A stretch of 32,500 bases of DNA from Mesostigma viride (Eukaryota; Streptophyta; Mesostigmatophyceae; Mesostigmatales; Mesostigmataceae), in NCBI GenBank assembly GCA_009746045.1, contig RPFO01001764.1, positions 1 through 32,500 on the forward strand. The letters run 5' to 3'. The notes under the pieces were generated by a model. That model had not been told where the DNA came from, searched no databases, and saw nothing but the letters and a program-made list of their open reading frames with translations. Shown here one piece after another: positions 1-8,784 of the stretch. Position 1 is the stretch's first letter; each line of letters starts with the position of its first letter. The translations under genes were made by a program, and so were the position numbers.

Positions 1-23
1 TTAATTAATTATTAATTAATAGA

Positions 24-42
24 CACGTGACTGCGTCACGTG
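24..42. repeat. G-box palindrome, 8-bp arms
   Basis: CACGTGAC and GTCACGTG are perfect inverted arms separated by TGC. Each arm holds a CACGTG (G-box/E-box) core of the kind bound by bHLH or bZIP factors in many eukaryotes. AT-rich DNA that could serve as a TATA element lies directly to its left. The inner 13 bases recur at 478-490 and in both retrotransposon LTRs. Confidence 0.6.
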
Positions 43-465
43 AGCATAAGTCCTCATGGGGAGGGGAACATGGTGGATGGATGGGTGTAAGCTATCTAGG
101 TCCTAGTTACAGGGGTGTGGCACGCGGCCCGAATCGCTAATGAATGCCATACGCTCCATCCATGTATATGCACAGCAGGAAAGGGGCAGAGACCGGCCTT
201 TCCTTCATGCCAGAGGAATGGGGCGTCCCCAACATCTTACTGCTCCAATTTGGACTTATGAAATTCCATGCCTGGAGCGCAAAGTTTGCAATATATGTGC
301 CGTTTGTAGCTCTAGCTCTATAATAACCTGACAACCCCGATTCCTCAAGTAGCACTTGTTGCCTATTCTCAAATGTTATGCGAATCACATGATTAGGATC
401 TGCTTCACGATTGCTATTGCTCGAGATTCAATTAAGAATGATTGAGATCAATATAATTAATTTAA

Positions 466-493
466 TTATATAAGCAGGTGACTGCGTCACGTG
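466..493 (-). promoter_or_regulatory. Possible minus-strand promoter: palindrome plus TATATAA
   Basis: On the minus strand the 13-base palindrome GTGACGCAGTCAC (490-478) is followed after 5 bases by TATATAA (472-466). The same palindrome, a 6-base gap and TATATAA occur in the retrotransposon LTR, where promoter function is expected. The outer right arm keeps a CACGTG core; the outer left base is changed (CAGGTGAC). A transcript would run leftward over the weak open frame at 427-137. Function is inferred only from the arrangement. Confidence 0.35.
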
Positions 494-861
494 GGTGCAA
501 TACAGAGTAAAGAACCTTCAACCTCATATACACAGTGAGAAGGAGGGAGGGCGCCCTAGCTTCTCTCACTGCCGCAGGTGGGCAGGCCACAGAGCGCTCT
601 CTCCACGGCATGGTGCCGGGGCGCAACACTGTGGGTGCAATACAACCAGTGCAATACCATAGGTAGGCTGACGCATAGCTTATGCTACAAATGTGAGGTG
701 GGCTCAAGACGTCGGCTAATTAAGGCGCAAGCTGATGGCCACAAGGTGCCAGAGCTAATTGAAGGTACTATAACGCTGTGCGCTAATATCGTTTCAAGTG
801 CTGTAATGCCTAAGCTATCCCATCATCGATTGCCCCCATCTAGACAACTAGCTGGAGTGCT

Positions 862-1302
862 CTATCCCGGGGAAGCCCGGGGGGGCTTCCACAGTTTCTT
901 GTTGACGTAGAGGTCCCCGCCCCGCCAGTACACTTGGGGCTTCTCGGGGTTGGTCTTGTGGCGGATGTAGTCGGGCCACTGATCGCGGCGTTGCTGCTGC
1001 TGGGCTGGCGTCAGGTCGTCGTCAAGCGACCAGGAGGTGTCCACCAGCTTCTTGCGGCGAGAGAGGAACCGAACTCGGGCTGTGATGTCGCTGAAGGTGA
1101 GGACCACTGGAGGGGGCCCAGCCTTGGCCCGTGGATGGGGCAGGCGGTAGGCGCCCTGCAGTATCGCACCTGGCAGCTGCATGCGCGCCAAGAGCTGTTT
1201 CTTCAGCTCGTCGAGAAGAGAGTCTGGGATCAATAAATCTGAGATCAATAAATGATGAACCAAATAAACCAAATTAGGCCACTTGACAAGTTCATGATCC
1301 AT
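862..1302 (-). pseudogene. LINE ORF1 protein, C-terminal domain fragment
   Basis: The frame reads toward a TAG at 862. From about residue 27 on it follows the layout of the L1-type ORF1p C-terminal RNA-binding domain: a segment ending in AYRLPHP, a proline-rich turn, a beta strand PPVVLTFSDITARVRFL, a basic KKL stretch, then DLTPAQQQQRRDQWPD (the conserved 'DLT..R..R' helix) and YWRGGDLYVNKKLW near the end (the 'R.G..L.V.G' strand). In LINEs this domain binds RNA and is a nucleic-acid chaperone. The upstream coiled coil and ORF2 are absent; the first 25 or so residues come from AT-rich DNA with a short direct repeat and are probably not original. I read it as a truncated relic. The match is from family memory, not a search. 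Confidence 0.6.
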
Positions 1303-1731
1303 TTACATTGTACAATTAAGCGATTAATTAATTCATAAATCATACATTACATGGGATACCCCCGTCGACGAGCTAGTGGTACGTACAATGAAACATTTGA
1401 GTTTGTAACATGTCTCCATGGATATATACATGTATGCTGGACCTCGCGCATCTCAGCCCTCTAAGAAATGTTATTTGAACTCAGGTCTAGATCTAAATAT
1501 ATACATGATCTGGATAATATTATACACTTCCTTAAAAGAGCATGAATCGAGCTTTACAATTCAGGACAAGGAACTCGTTTGCAAATCACGGCTGAAAGGC
1601 AAGTGCTCACAACGAAGCACGTGCTCTCAAGGCTGTCCACCTCGTCCAACCAAGCCCGGGCGAGCTGGCCTACTCAACAGGTCTCTTCTTGGCCAAGTTC
1701 GTGAGCCGTTTCTCGACGTCTGTCGGAATGG
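1303..1731. other. Intergenic, AT-rich
   Basis: No gene is recognised. The stretch lies between the LINE relic and the stop codon of the transposase-like gene and should hold that gene's 3' untranslated region. An alternative minus-strand frame, open from 1906 and ending at 1670, overlaps the last exon of the gene and has protein-like composition, so the true C-terminus of that gene could lie here if there is one more splice or a frameshift. Confidence 0.45.
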
Positions 1732-4700
1732 TCAAGATGGCCTGGCGATTGTTAGCTGGGTTGACAACAATGGTGTGTTCGAACCCCGCGTCCATGCACA
1801 GGTAGCAATTGACCAAGTTTGGCTGTTCAGCTTGGCATCGGCGTCCATTTTGAACATCGTCGCCATACCCGGAAATCTGTCCCAGTAGCGCACCCCCACC
1901 ACCCATTGTCCCTTACGGAACAACTCCCTATCGACCTTGCCGTTTCTGTCGGCCACTCGCCTCACGAAAGTAGCGGCCACCTGATAAGGCTCCTGCAAGA
2001 CTTCCGCTAGCCAATATGGATGATCTGGATCGTGGGACTCATCACCAGAGTAGGACTCGACGGCAAAAATGTCTCGCAACTTCAGTCTCCTTCCCATCAT
2101 CGTCCTCTCTGCCTGTAGTCTGTTCAGTCGCGTCCCTGCGTGCCCCCCTTGTCCGTTTGGGTTCCTTTGCACTGGCTCCCCCAGTTTGTGGAGCTTCATC
2201 CGAGCACCTCCCACATTCCAGCCGTCCATGTCGGTCCACTCCTTTCGACAATCCCACCACCTTTCCTCGGCGCACGCACCGCCACAATAGCAGGAATACT
2301 GGCGCAGCATTAAGCGCGTCACATTCGACTTGTCCATGCGCCACCAGTGCGCCTTCTTCACTCCTTTGATTTCGCCGCGCCCTGGGCTGTAAGGAAGCAC
2401 CTGCGCGTCGAAGACAAGATTTGCACAAGGGAAAGTTGAAGTTACGAGACCATCGAGCTAGTTGTGTTTTATTAAGCACTCCTGATCGCCAGGACTCCAA
2501 GAACGCCCTAGAAACGACGGCCGGCGTAACTATTCCCTGAACGAGGACTGTACACTTAATTACCTCGGGGAACTCGAAGAAGTTACGCCTGGTCGTTGTG
2601 GTCCCGCCCACCGCCCCCGACGCCAGATTCTCCACCAACTGGGCGGCCGTCTGTTTGTCCTGGTTCTCTTCCCTGATGTGCCACCTCCTCAACATGCACT
2701 TCACAGTCCCACCAGCTCCATCCACCTCCCCCTTTCCGTGCTGCTCCCCAAAGTAATTCCACTCAAATGACTCCAGGTGCGGATCCTCCGTCAGCAGCCG
2801 GGCCACTTCCGCGATCACATTCCTTGACTTGAACTGCATGGAGCAATTGTCCGACCACCCAATGAAGCGCTTCACCTCTACCCCTTCTGACCGTAGTGTC
2901 GCCAGGATTTTGAGGATAGCAAAACGGAGGGCCCGCCCGTCCCTTTTCATTCCGCCCTGTCCGATGAAGTGAAACTCCCTTCTCACGACCTTTCCCGACG
3001 CTGGATCCAAGTAGCGCACGATCCAGGGCATAAGGACAAATGTGACTGGATGCCAATACTGTGCTTGGAGATTGTGATAGGTGTAAGACTGGTAGTTCTC
3101 GGCGTAATCTGTGTGGCATACAAGGTCCCCCACCCGCATCCTTGAGAGACATTCCTTGGAGGCGTCCGCTTGCCACCACGCGTTGAAGCAATGCTGGATG
3201 AAGTCCGGCCACTTGTCCACAATCGCCTCCTTTAGCTCCGTTGGTGTGGACTTGACGTCGACTTGCGTCAATCGCTGCCCACCAGCCTTTGCGATCTCGT
3301 CACAGTCGTCCTGCATATGCGCAATGTGCACAAACAGAAAAGACATCAACTTCGACCCACCAATGACCTGTAGGAAGAAAAAAGACAGGACCTCAGGAAA
3401 AATTGAAAAAGAAACGCCTTGGGGCGCAACCACTCCACTAAAAATTACCTCTGGCCCAAGAACCTCAGGAAACATTGCAAAAGAAACGCCTTGGGGCGCA
3501 ACCACTCCACTAAAAATTACCTCTGGCCCAAGAACCGCACCCGGCGGCACATCCTGCATCTCGTATCTGGTCCATGAAATCAGGTGGTTGGAAGCCTCCT
3601 CCCGTTCGCATAACATAAAGTTCCGAATTCCACACTTGGGAGCCCGGCAAGTGCCCAACACACAAGCCTTACGCCGGATCGAGCAAACCCCCAACTCCTC
3701 GCCCAGGTCATGATCGGGCACCCCTTCCTCGTCGTCCAGCACCCTCCCATGCATGGGCAGATCCTCAAGTTCGCCCTGAAAAGGCTGAACCTGCGGCCGC
3801 GACGACCCCACAGACGACCTCGAACCTCCCCCCTCCCTCATCCCCTCCACCTCACAAGTAAACTTGTTCACCCACTCTGTCGTGTGAGTGGCTTTGAAAA
3901 TGGAACATGTGGGCACGGACGACCCCACGTCGAGCTGGCTACCATGATCGCACGCGTGGCATTCAGGTCCGCACTCGCATCTGGCATGAAAAGTTGCACG
4001 AAATTTGGCCAACCCCCCAACCATGGACTGCATGGTAGTGTGGTGCTGGCATGCGCACAAGTTCCGCATTTTCCACCGCCCCTTGACGCATGCGGGCATA
4101 TGCTTGCAAAAAGTAGTGTATCCCACATGAACTGTGCTCTTCTGATTCGTGCGTAGCATTGACATCCCTGCCTCCGTCTCCAAAATCACCTGATTTCCCC
4201 CCCTCACACCCTCCTCTCCCTCCCCCCCCCCCTCCCTACTGTCCATCCGCCGCGGTGGCTTCAACTCCGGATGGCGGGAAATGAACACTTCGTAAATCTT
4301 CGACTTGGAGACAGTATAGTAGCGCGCACCCTCCGAAAACGCTAGTGTATGTTTGTAATCCTTTCTTGTCCATTCACAATGAACATCCTTCATGTTCGGA
4401 GACGCCCGCGTCAAGTTATCATCCCTCCAGCACGCTTGTATCAGGGCAATGACTTCCGTCGGAAGCTCGTCTTTCCTCCTCCTCCTCTCTGGCGCACTCA
4501 TCAAAAGGTCGTCCTCCCCTTCTTCCATTCCATCCCTGTGACCCCGAACAGTTGCGACAAAGCGCCTGTCAATCCCGAACGCGCGCTCCACAATCCTGTC
4601 CGGGACGCCCTCCATTGCCTTCGTAACAAGTCCACACAAGGCCCACCTAAGCCCACGATCCTTCTCAGATGTTCCCAAGTCGCCAAAAGCCTTCTTGATG

Positions 4701-5017
4701 GTATCCCGAAGAGATTCCGCCCAACTTTCAGGAAGCCCGTCGTCACAGTTCTTCCTCTTCTTAATGCCGTTGCTCTCCGCCACCATGGCATTTAGTCTTG
4801 AAGCTGCGCAAGACAGAACCTCCGCGCTCATCTCTGGCGTCCTGTGGTTGTTTGCTTTCACGCGTTCCGCCATGATAGGAAAGATGTCATTGGCAATTTT
4901 GTACCCCTTGTTCTCGATGTACTTGTCGCTCCAGAGACCGCGAAGTGCAGGCTCCCGGTCGTCATTGGACAAGGGACGCGAACCGTCGGAAACGGCCCCC
5001 CGCCCCGATCGCGCCAT
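1732..5017 (-). CDS. DDE-like transposase-family protein, three exons
   Basis: Proposed exons are 5017-3521, 3367-2564 and 2400-1732, giving about 989 residues; both introns are GT-AG and phase 0, and intron 2 brings the last frame into register. The first ATG of the long frame is at 5017. Residues 1-260 form a helical N-terminal region. Residues 297-360 carry HVGYTTF, CACQHH and a C-rich cluster (CECGPECHAC), probably zinc-binding. A predicted RNase H-like core follows: HTDYAENY (D586), WSDNCSMQFK (D672) and FGEQHGKGEVDG (E708/H709/D715), with 35 residues between D672 and E708. A second cluster (C804, C806, C810, C818) lies in exon 3. I know this signature set from multicopy, uncharacterised proteins in invertebrate and other eukaryotic genomes; transposase function is inferred. 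No terminal inverted repeats were identified around it, and the C-terminal boundary is uncertain. Confidence 0.65.
2401..2563 (-). other. Intron 2 of the transposase-like gene
   Basis: On the minus strand the donor is GAG|GTAATT (intron from 2563) and the acceptor is GCGCAG|GTG (intron to 2401), 163 nt. It is needed because the reading frame with the conserved Cys cluster and the sequence GVKKAHWWRM is shifted by one base from the upstream exon; removing 163 nt restores register at phase 0. The intron contains one copy of the 19-bp CGGCCG motif found upstream of the gene. A cDNA would settle it; a frameshift is the alternative. Confidence 0.55.
2513..2531. repeat. Isolated CGGCCG motif inside intron 2
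   Basis: This is the A form of the 19-bp motif, ending GGCGTAACT as in the copies at 5241 and 5471, and in the same orientation. It is about 2.6 kb from the array and near the 3' end of the gene. Confidence 0.75.
3368..3520 (-). other. Intron 1 of the transposase-like gene, stop-free
   Basis: The acceptor side reads TTTTTTCTTCCTACAG|GT on the minus strand, a clear polypyrimidine tract and AG. Two equivalent donors, CCAGAG|GTAATTTT, exist at 3520 and 3448. The intron is 153 or 81 nt; both are multiples of three without stops, so retained forms would stay in frame. Translated, this stretch is hydrophobic and duplicated and does not resemble the rest of the protein, which supports an intron. 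Confidence 0.6.
3391..3534. repeat. 72-bp tandem duplication spanning a splice donor
   Basis: Two 72-bp units (3391-3462 and 3463-3534) are nearly identical. Each contains the end of exon 1 (CCAGAG on the minus strand) and the donor GTAATTTT. The duplication keeps the frame (24 codons) and gives the gene two alternative donors 72 nt apart. Confidence 0.9.
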
Positions 5018-5163
5018 CAGACTTTGGTCAGACGGCAGCTGATTTTTTTCGCCTCTTAATCCCGCGGCACCGAAAGCCCTGAGGATGAGTAATGATAAAT
5101 AATCACCATTAAAGACACGACGAAAACGATGGGCATCAAACAAGAACGACAAGCGTCATTAAT
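5018..5163 (-). promoter_or_regulatory. Upstream region of the transposase-like gene
   Basis: About 150 bases separate the first ATG (5017) from the first CGGCCG motif of the array. The long reading frame stays open back to 5152 but without an ATG, so this is probably 5' untranslated region and core promoter. No clear TATA box is seen. Confidence 0.3.
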
Positions 5164-5717
5164 AACGCCGGCCGGCGCAACTGGATACATGTAAACCATA
5201 CAAAAGTGATTTTATGAAACACATACAGTTTGTCATTAATAACGACGGCCGGCGTAACTCGGGCGCAATTAAAAACCATTAAGAAGCAACTCAGGATATG
5301 CAGGCAGAAATCCTTCAGGTGTAAAAAAGATGTACAAACACACTTTTGGTAATGGGGCCTGATTGCGCAACTGCAAGATACCATTGGAAACGCCGGCCGG
5401 CGCAACTGGATGCATGTACATAAACCATACAAAAGTGATTTGCACAAAACCCCTACAATTTGTCATGAGTAACGACGGCCGGCGTAACTCGGTTGCATTT
5501 GAAAACCACAAAGAAGCAACTCAGGTAGTGAAGGCGGAAATCCCAGAGGTGATAAAATGTTTACCAACACAAAATGTTGATAAGCGTGCAAGCTTTTGCA
5601 AGTGCGCGCAAGATACCATTGGAAACGCCGGCCGGCGCAACTGGAACACCAAAACAAAAAACTTGATTTGCACGAAACCCATTCAGTTCGTCATGGATAA
5701 CGACGGCCGGCGCAACT
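5164..5717. repeat. CGGCCG motif array, ~230-bp period
   Basis: Six copies of the motif AACGMCGGCCGGCGYAACT begin at 5164, 5241, 5389, 5471, 5624 and 5699. Spacings alternate (77, 148, 82, 153, 75), and motif variants mostly alternate too (the C form AACGCCGG.. at 5164, 5389, 5624; the A form AACGACGG.. at 5241, 5471, 5699). Flanking sequence is also repeated, so this is about 2.5 units of a diverged ~230-bp tandem repeat. The C form has a perfect 12-bp palindrome CGCCGGCCGGCG. A seventh copy lies in intron 2 (2513-2531). Subterminal transposase-binding sites are one explanation. Confidence 0.8.
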
Positions 5718-6180
5718 TCATGGCACTCACCACTTTCACCAAATGCCATGTCGCCATTATATTGAGGAAAGCGAAGTATGCCCACTTGAAGCTGTGGTCT
5801 GCAGAACATTGACACAAAATATGCATGGTATTTCAAGCAATGAATGCTATGTGTCAGGCATCAATGTCTTTATTGTATCCAAATGTGGTTAGGACGGAGG
5901 TTTACATTGGTTGCTATTTTAAGACAATGGCGTATAACCAAACATTGCACACACTCAAGAGTGTACTTATGCTGAACTGGAAAGGAACATTAAACCCCAA
6001 TAAGGTAGATATTTTTCTTTTACATTTTAATTTTTTATATACTACTTTATATAATATTATATTATATTATATTATGCTATATTATGTTATATGAAATAAC
6101 ATTAAAATTAACATAAAATTAAAATTATATATTAATTATAGTATATTATATAATTTATATTATATATTATATTCACGATG
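5718..6180. other. AT-rich spacer
   Basis: No gene is seen. From about 6020 to 6175 the sequence is almost entirely A and T, with TATAT and ATTAT runs. This may mark the outer edge of the transposase-containing block, but no terminal repeat was found. Confidence 0.5.
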
Positions 6181-6812
6181 CTCTGTGTATTAATGACATA
6201 TCAGACACACCTACATCACATCGCCTTGATGTTTCCGTTGTATGGGTCCGGTCGGGCGTTGGTAGCTGGTCGACAACAATTCTACATTTCCTAAAAAAAA
6301 ATGCGACCGTGCCTACATTCGAAGGCGCGCTGTGGCTGACCTGAACTATCGGTGAACACCTCGGCGTCACTTGACCGGCCTAGGTTGACATTTCGGCAGA
6401 GTAACGCTGCTTAAAGGATCATTGCGTAGTTCGCGCGATTTGGCTCTTTATATATGTTTTTGGAGACGACGAGCAAGCATCCGATTGGTCAGCCAATTCC
6501 TGTCCAGTCCTCGGACAGTGTCCAATCCGGTGCTTGGGATCCAGAAAACGTGCTCGAGCCTGGCCACTCTGTCGCGGGCGCCGCGCTAGTGGCGTCGCGC
6601 CCAAACCTGACCAGGCCATAGGAAAGGGCGGGGGCGAATGCAAGAATTATTGTTATATCCTGACCTGTCCTGGGGAAGGTCCGGGGCGAATGCAAGAATT
6701 AATATACCTGCGTATGCAACCAACACGGCCGATCCACATACATAATCCGACTGAGCTGGACGGTACGGACCAAATTTCGGTGCAAATTGAGGCCCAAAAG
6801 CTATGTCGGCAT
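6181..6812. other. Spacer left of the large inverted repeat
   Basis: No gene is recognised. The only structure seen is a 52-bp-spaced direct repeat of GGGGCGAATGCAAGAATTA (6631-6649 and 6683-6701). The 10 bases ACGGTACGGA at 6760-6769 reappear in the same orientation at 31601-31610, just outside the right arm. Confidence 0.45.
6631..6701. repeat. Short direct repeat, 19 bp, period 52
   Basis: GGGGCGAATGCAAGAATTA occurs at 6631 and 6683, with related CCTGTCC/CCAGTCC sequence around it. It looks like a small tandem duplication of no evident function. Confidence 0.7.
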
Positions 6813-7302
6813 GGTGCGCGCACCCCTTGCGGTAGGGGCCATGGCGACTGCCTTTAGACGAAACGTGACAAATCTGGCACGCGGAAAGCAGAAATGCTCG
6901 ATTGTTGGAGAAAATTAGTTACTGATTCTAATTTATGGCGGGATGGTTGCGATCTATAATGTCGCGGGCTTTTTTTCTTTGCCATCGGCAGGGGGGGTCC
7001 GGCCTGAATTTCTGTCGGGATGAATAAAGTATATTGGATGCCTGCCGGGTTGATTGTCGATTGTTGCCAGTTTTGATGGTCGTAAGGAAAGCTAGTTTAA
7101 TGATGTTTCTAAAGCCGTAAAAATTCCCGCTGCTATCTTTACCTTTCCCGTCATTTTGCGGTAAGATAACATTAGCCCTGCGCGATGCGTACTGCCCAAC
7201 CACTCCATGAAAGGGTGGACTTTCTTGTGCGCCTGGGCACGAATAAATGCCCGTTATGGTACGTTCTTGTGTTAAACGTCTTAAGCTTGCGTTTTCCTGC
7301 TT

Positions 7303-7311
7303 TCTTACCTC
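7303..7311 (-). other. Consensus 5' splice site, left arm
   Basis: GAG|GTAAGA on the minus strand, preserved in the right arm (31087-31095). It follows two overlapping open frames, and in the right arm one of these starts with an ATG that the left arm has lost. It suggests that an outward transcript from the arm could be spliced. Confidence 0.4.
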
Positions 7312-7729
7312 GTTGAGCGTAAGCTTTTTGCCTTCTTTCCGGCCAGATGCAGCCAGAAAGTTGCGGGTCCTGGCGCTGCATCGCTGGATTCCTGGGTGTC
7401 TTTTAGCTAGTTAATCGTCTGTGACGTGGCTGGCTTTCTGCAGCGCGTGGCCCGCAACCTGTCGGGAAGGTGTAATGCTTTTATTTCCATGCTTCTCTGA
7501 AATTTCTTTTGCTTTATAGACAGTTGTGTTCGAGGAAATTCACGCGGTCTTCCTAAGCAGCGGCATCATTTTCCCCAGACACTGACGAGCTGGCACCTGT
7601 CTCCTAAAGAGAGCGGCTCGTGCTTGTTAGAAAGGAGGCAGTGTGCATTTTGCGGGACACAATGCTTTGGTGGCACATGCGTCAGGTAGGCTGTTCCAAT
7701 GGTCTCTTCACCTTTCCCACTGAGTAAAT

Positions 7730-7750
7730 GTTAGCATTTGTCATGCTAAC
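7730..7750. repeat. Perfect 8-bp hairpin, left arm
   Basis: GTTAGCAT and ATGCTAAC flank a 5-base loop. The identical hairpin is in the right arm at 30651-30671. It lies about 50 bases downstream of the TATA box in the outward direction, so it would be near the 5' end of an outward RNA. Confidence 0.7.
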
Positions 7751-7800
7751 CAGAGCAGCTAGCCACAGGTTGGCTGGATAAAAAGTCAGCTTATTTTCTC

Positions 7801-7831
7801 TTTATATACTGCGTGTGTGGTCCTCCACGTG
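7801..7831 (-). promoter_or_regulatory. Outward-facing G-box/TATA promoter, left arm
   Basis: Read on the minus strand, CACGTG (7831-7826) is followed 17 bases later by TATATAAA (7808-7801). The same pair is at 30570-30600 in the right arm, pointing the other way, so both promoters face out of the large structure. The pairing is seen; promoter activity is inferred. Confidence 0.5.
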
Positions 7832-7863
7832 TCCGGCTTGTTGGGCATTTTGGAAGAGGGTTT

Positions 7864-7917
7864 ATAATGTGTTGTTGGGTGGAACAACTTGGTTGTTGGC
7901 ACAAAATCACACATTAT
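7864..7917. repeat. Complex hairpin, left arm
   Basis: ATAATGTGT at one end and ACACATTAT at the other form a perfect 9-bp outer stem. Inside, AACAAC and GTTGTT segments can form a second stem. The right arm carries the same 54-base structure at 30484-30537. Confidence 0.65.
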
Positions 7918-7963
7918 TAGCCTGAGATAGGCATGACATATGCTGCTCAGGCGTGTCGTCCTA

Positions 7964-7999
7964 CCAGCCTTGTTGTTAAGGGTAGACTCACAAGGCTGG
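7964..7999. repeat. 10-bp-stem hairpin, left arm
   Basis: CCAGCCTTGT and ACAAGGCTGG are perfect inverted repeats around a 16-base loop, directly beside the minisatellite. The partner in the right arm is at 30402-30437. Confidence 0.7.
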
Positions 8000-8023
8000 C
8001 TGTGCCGATGGAGGGGTGGGGCG

Positions 8024-8513
8024 TGCTAGCCCCCCCCACACCCACGCATGCATGCTAGCCCACCCCCACACCCACGCATGCATGCTAGCCCCCCCACACC
8101 CACGCATGCATGCTAGCCCCCCCCACACCCACGCATGCATGCTAGCCCACACTCACACCCACGCATGCATGCTAGCCCACCCCCACACCCACGCATGCAT
8201 GCTAGCCCCCCCACACACCCACGCATTCATGCCAGCCCCCCCCACACCCACGCATGCATGACAGCCCCCCCACACACCCACGCATGCATGCTAGCCCCCC
8301 ACACACACCCACGCATGCATGCCAGCCCCCATACACACCCACGCATGCATGCCAGCCCCCCCCACACTTACGCATGCATGCTAGCCCCCCACACACACCC
8401 ACGCATGCATGCCAGCCCCCCCACACACCCACGCATGCAGGCTAGCCCCCCCCACACCCACGCATGCATGCCAGCCCACCCCCACACCCACGCGTGCATG
8501 CCAGCCCACCCCT
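8024..8513. repeat. ~30-bp CATGCATGCG minisatellite, left, 16 copies
   Basis: There are sixteen units of roughly 28-33 bp, each with a C-rich run (CCCCCCCACACCCACG) followed by CATGCATGCTAGC. The self-complementary ATGCAT core and alternating purine-pyrimidine steps stand beside strongly strand-asymmetric C-rich runs. Unit length varies mainly in the C run. The frames through it encode only repeats of the HTHACM kind and are not credible genes. Confidence 0.9.
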
Positions 8514-8784
8514 AGCTTGAGCGTGCTTGTAAAGTTTTTGCATGGTTTATTAAAATGAGTGGAATATGTATTTATTGCATTAAATGTTAATTTTATCATG
8601 AATGAAAATGGTCAACATTGCCGAAGTGCCCCTAAATTGCTCAATATTGTGTGCTCAAGAATTCAATGAGGATTGTCATCATGGAAACCCGCACAAATTC
8701 ACGATTCCGGGCATGCATGTGAAAGTATCAAGAACAATTTTCAATTAAGAATGGTATCTCATTGTTCCATGAATCAATATGACT
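8514..8784. repeat. Left spacer between minisatellite and satellite
   Basis: About 265 bases of AT-rich unique DNA match the reverse complement of 29361-29635 with very few differences. No gene or further repeat is visible. This spacer is one of the best-conserved parts of the arms. Confidence 0.8.

Larger units (their letters stand above)
1..861. other. Gene-poor left flank
   Basis: I recognise no gene here. The stretch is AT-rich at 1-20 and 421-475 and mixed elsewhere. A minus-strand frame is open from 427 to 137 (96 codons, no convincing ATG); its composition looks somewhat protein-like, but no family is recognisable and I do not call it a gene. Two palindromes (24-42, 475-493) are listed separately. 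A perfect GGAAGCCC/GGGCTTCC hairpin with a 4-nt loop sits at 871-890, just past this stretch. Confidence 0.5.
6813..8023. repeat. Left arm, unique part of inverted repeat
   Basis: This pairs with 30378-31585 in inverted orientation at high but imperfect identity, with scattered substitutions and small indels. It starts with the self-complementary GGTGCGCGCACC. It holds, from inside to outside and reading leftward, a paired-repeat hairpin (7964-7999), a complex hairpin (7864-7917), a G-box/TATA promoter (7831-7801), a perfect hairpin (7750-7730) and a consensus splice donor (7308-7303). Open frames here differ between arms, so coding capacity is doubtful. Confidence 0.8.

Noticed and set aside
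5018-5152. Start of the transposase-like protein at 5152
   Set aside because: The codon there is TTG; the first ATG in the frame is at 5017 and the intervening residues show no conserved feature.
1732-6180. A complete DNA transposon with terminal inverted repeats around the transposase-like gene
   Set aside because: No matching terminal repeats or target duplication could be found by eye on the two sides; only the internal motif array is supported.
8016-8515. Open frames reading HTHACM-type repeats on the minisatellite (also at 29628-30385)
   Set aside because: The frames follow from a C-rich repeat without stop words, exist in several frames and on both strands, and vary in phase with unit length; no start context or family supports a protein.
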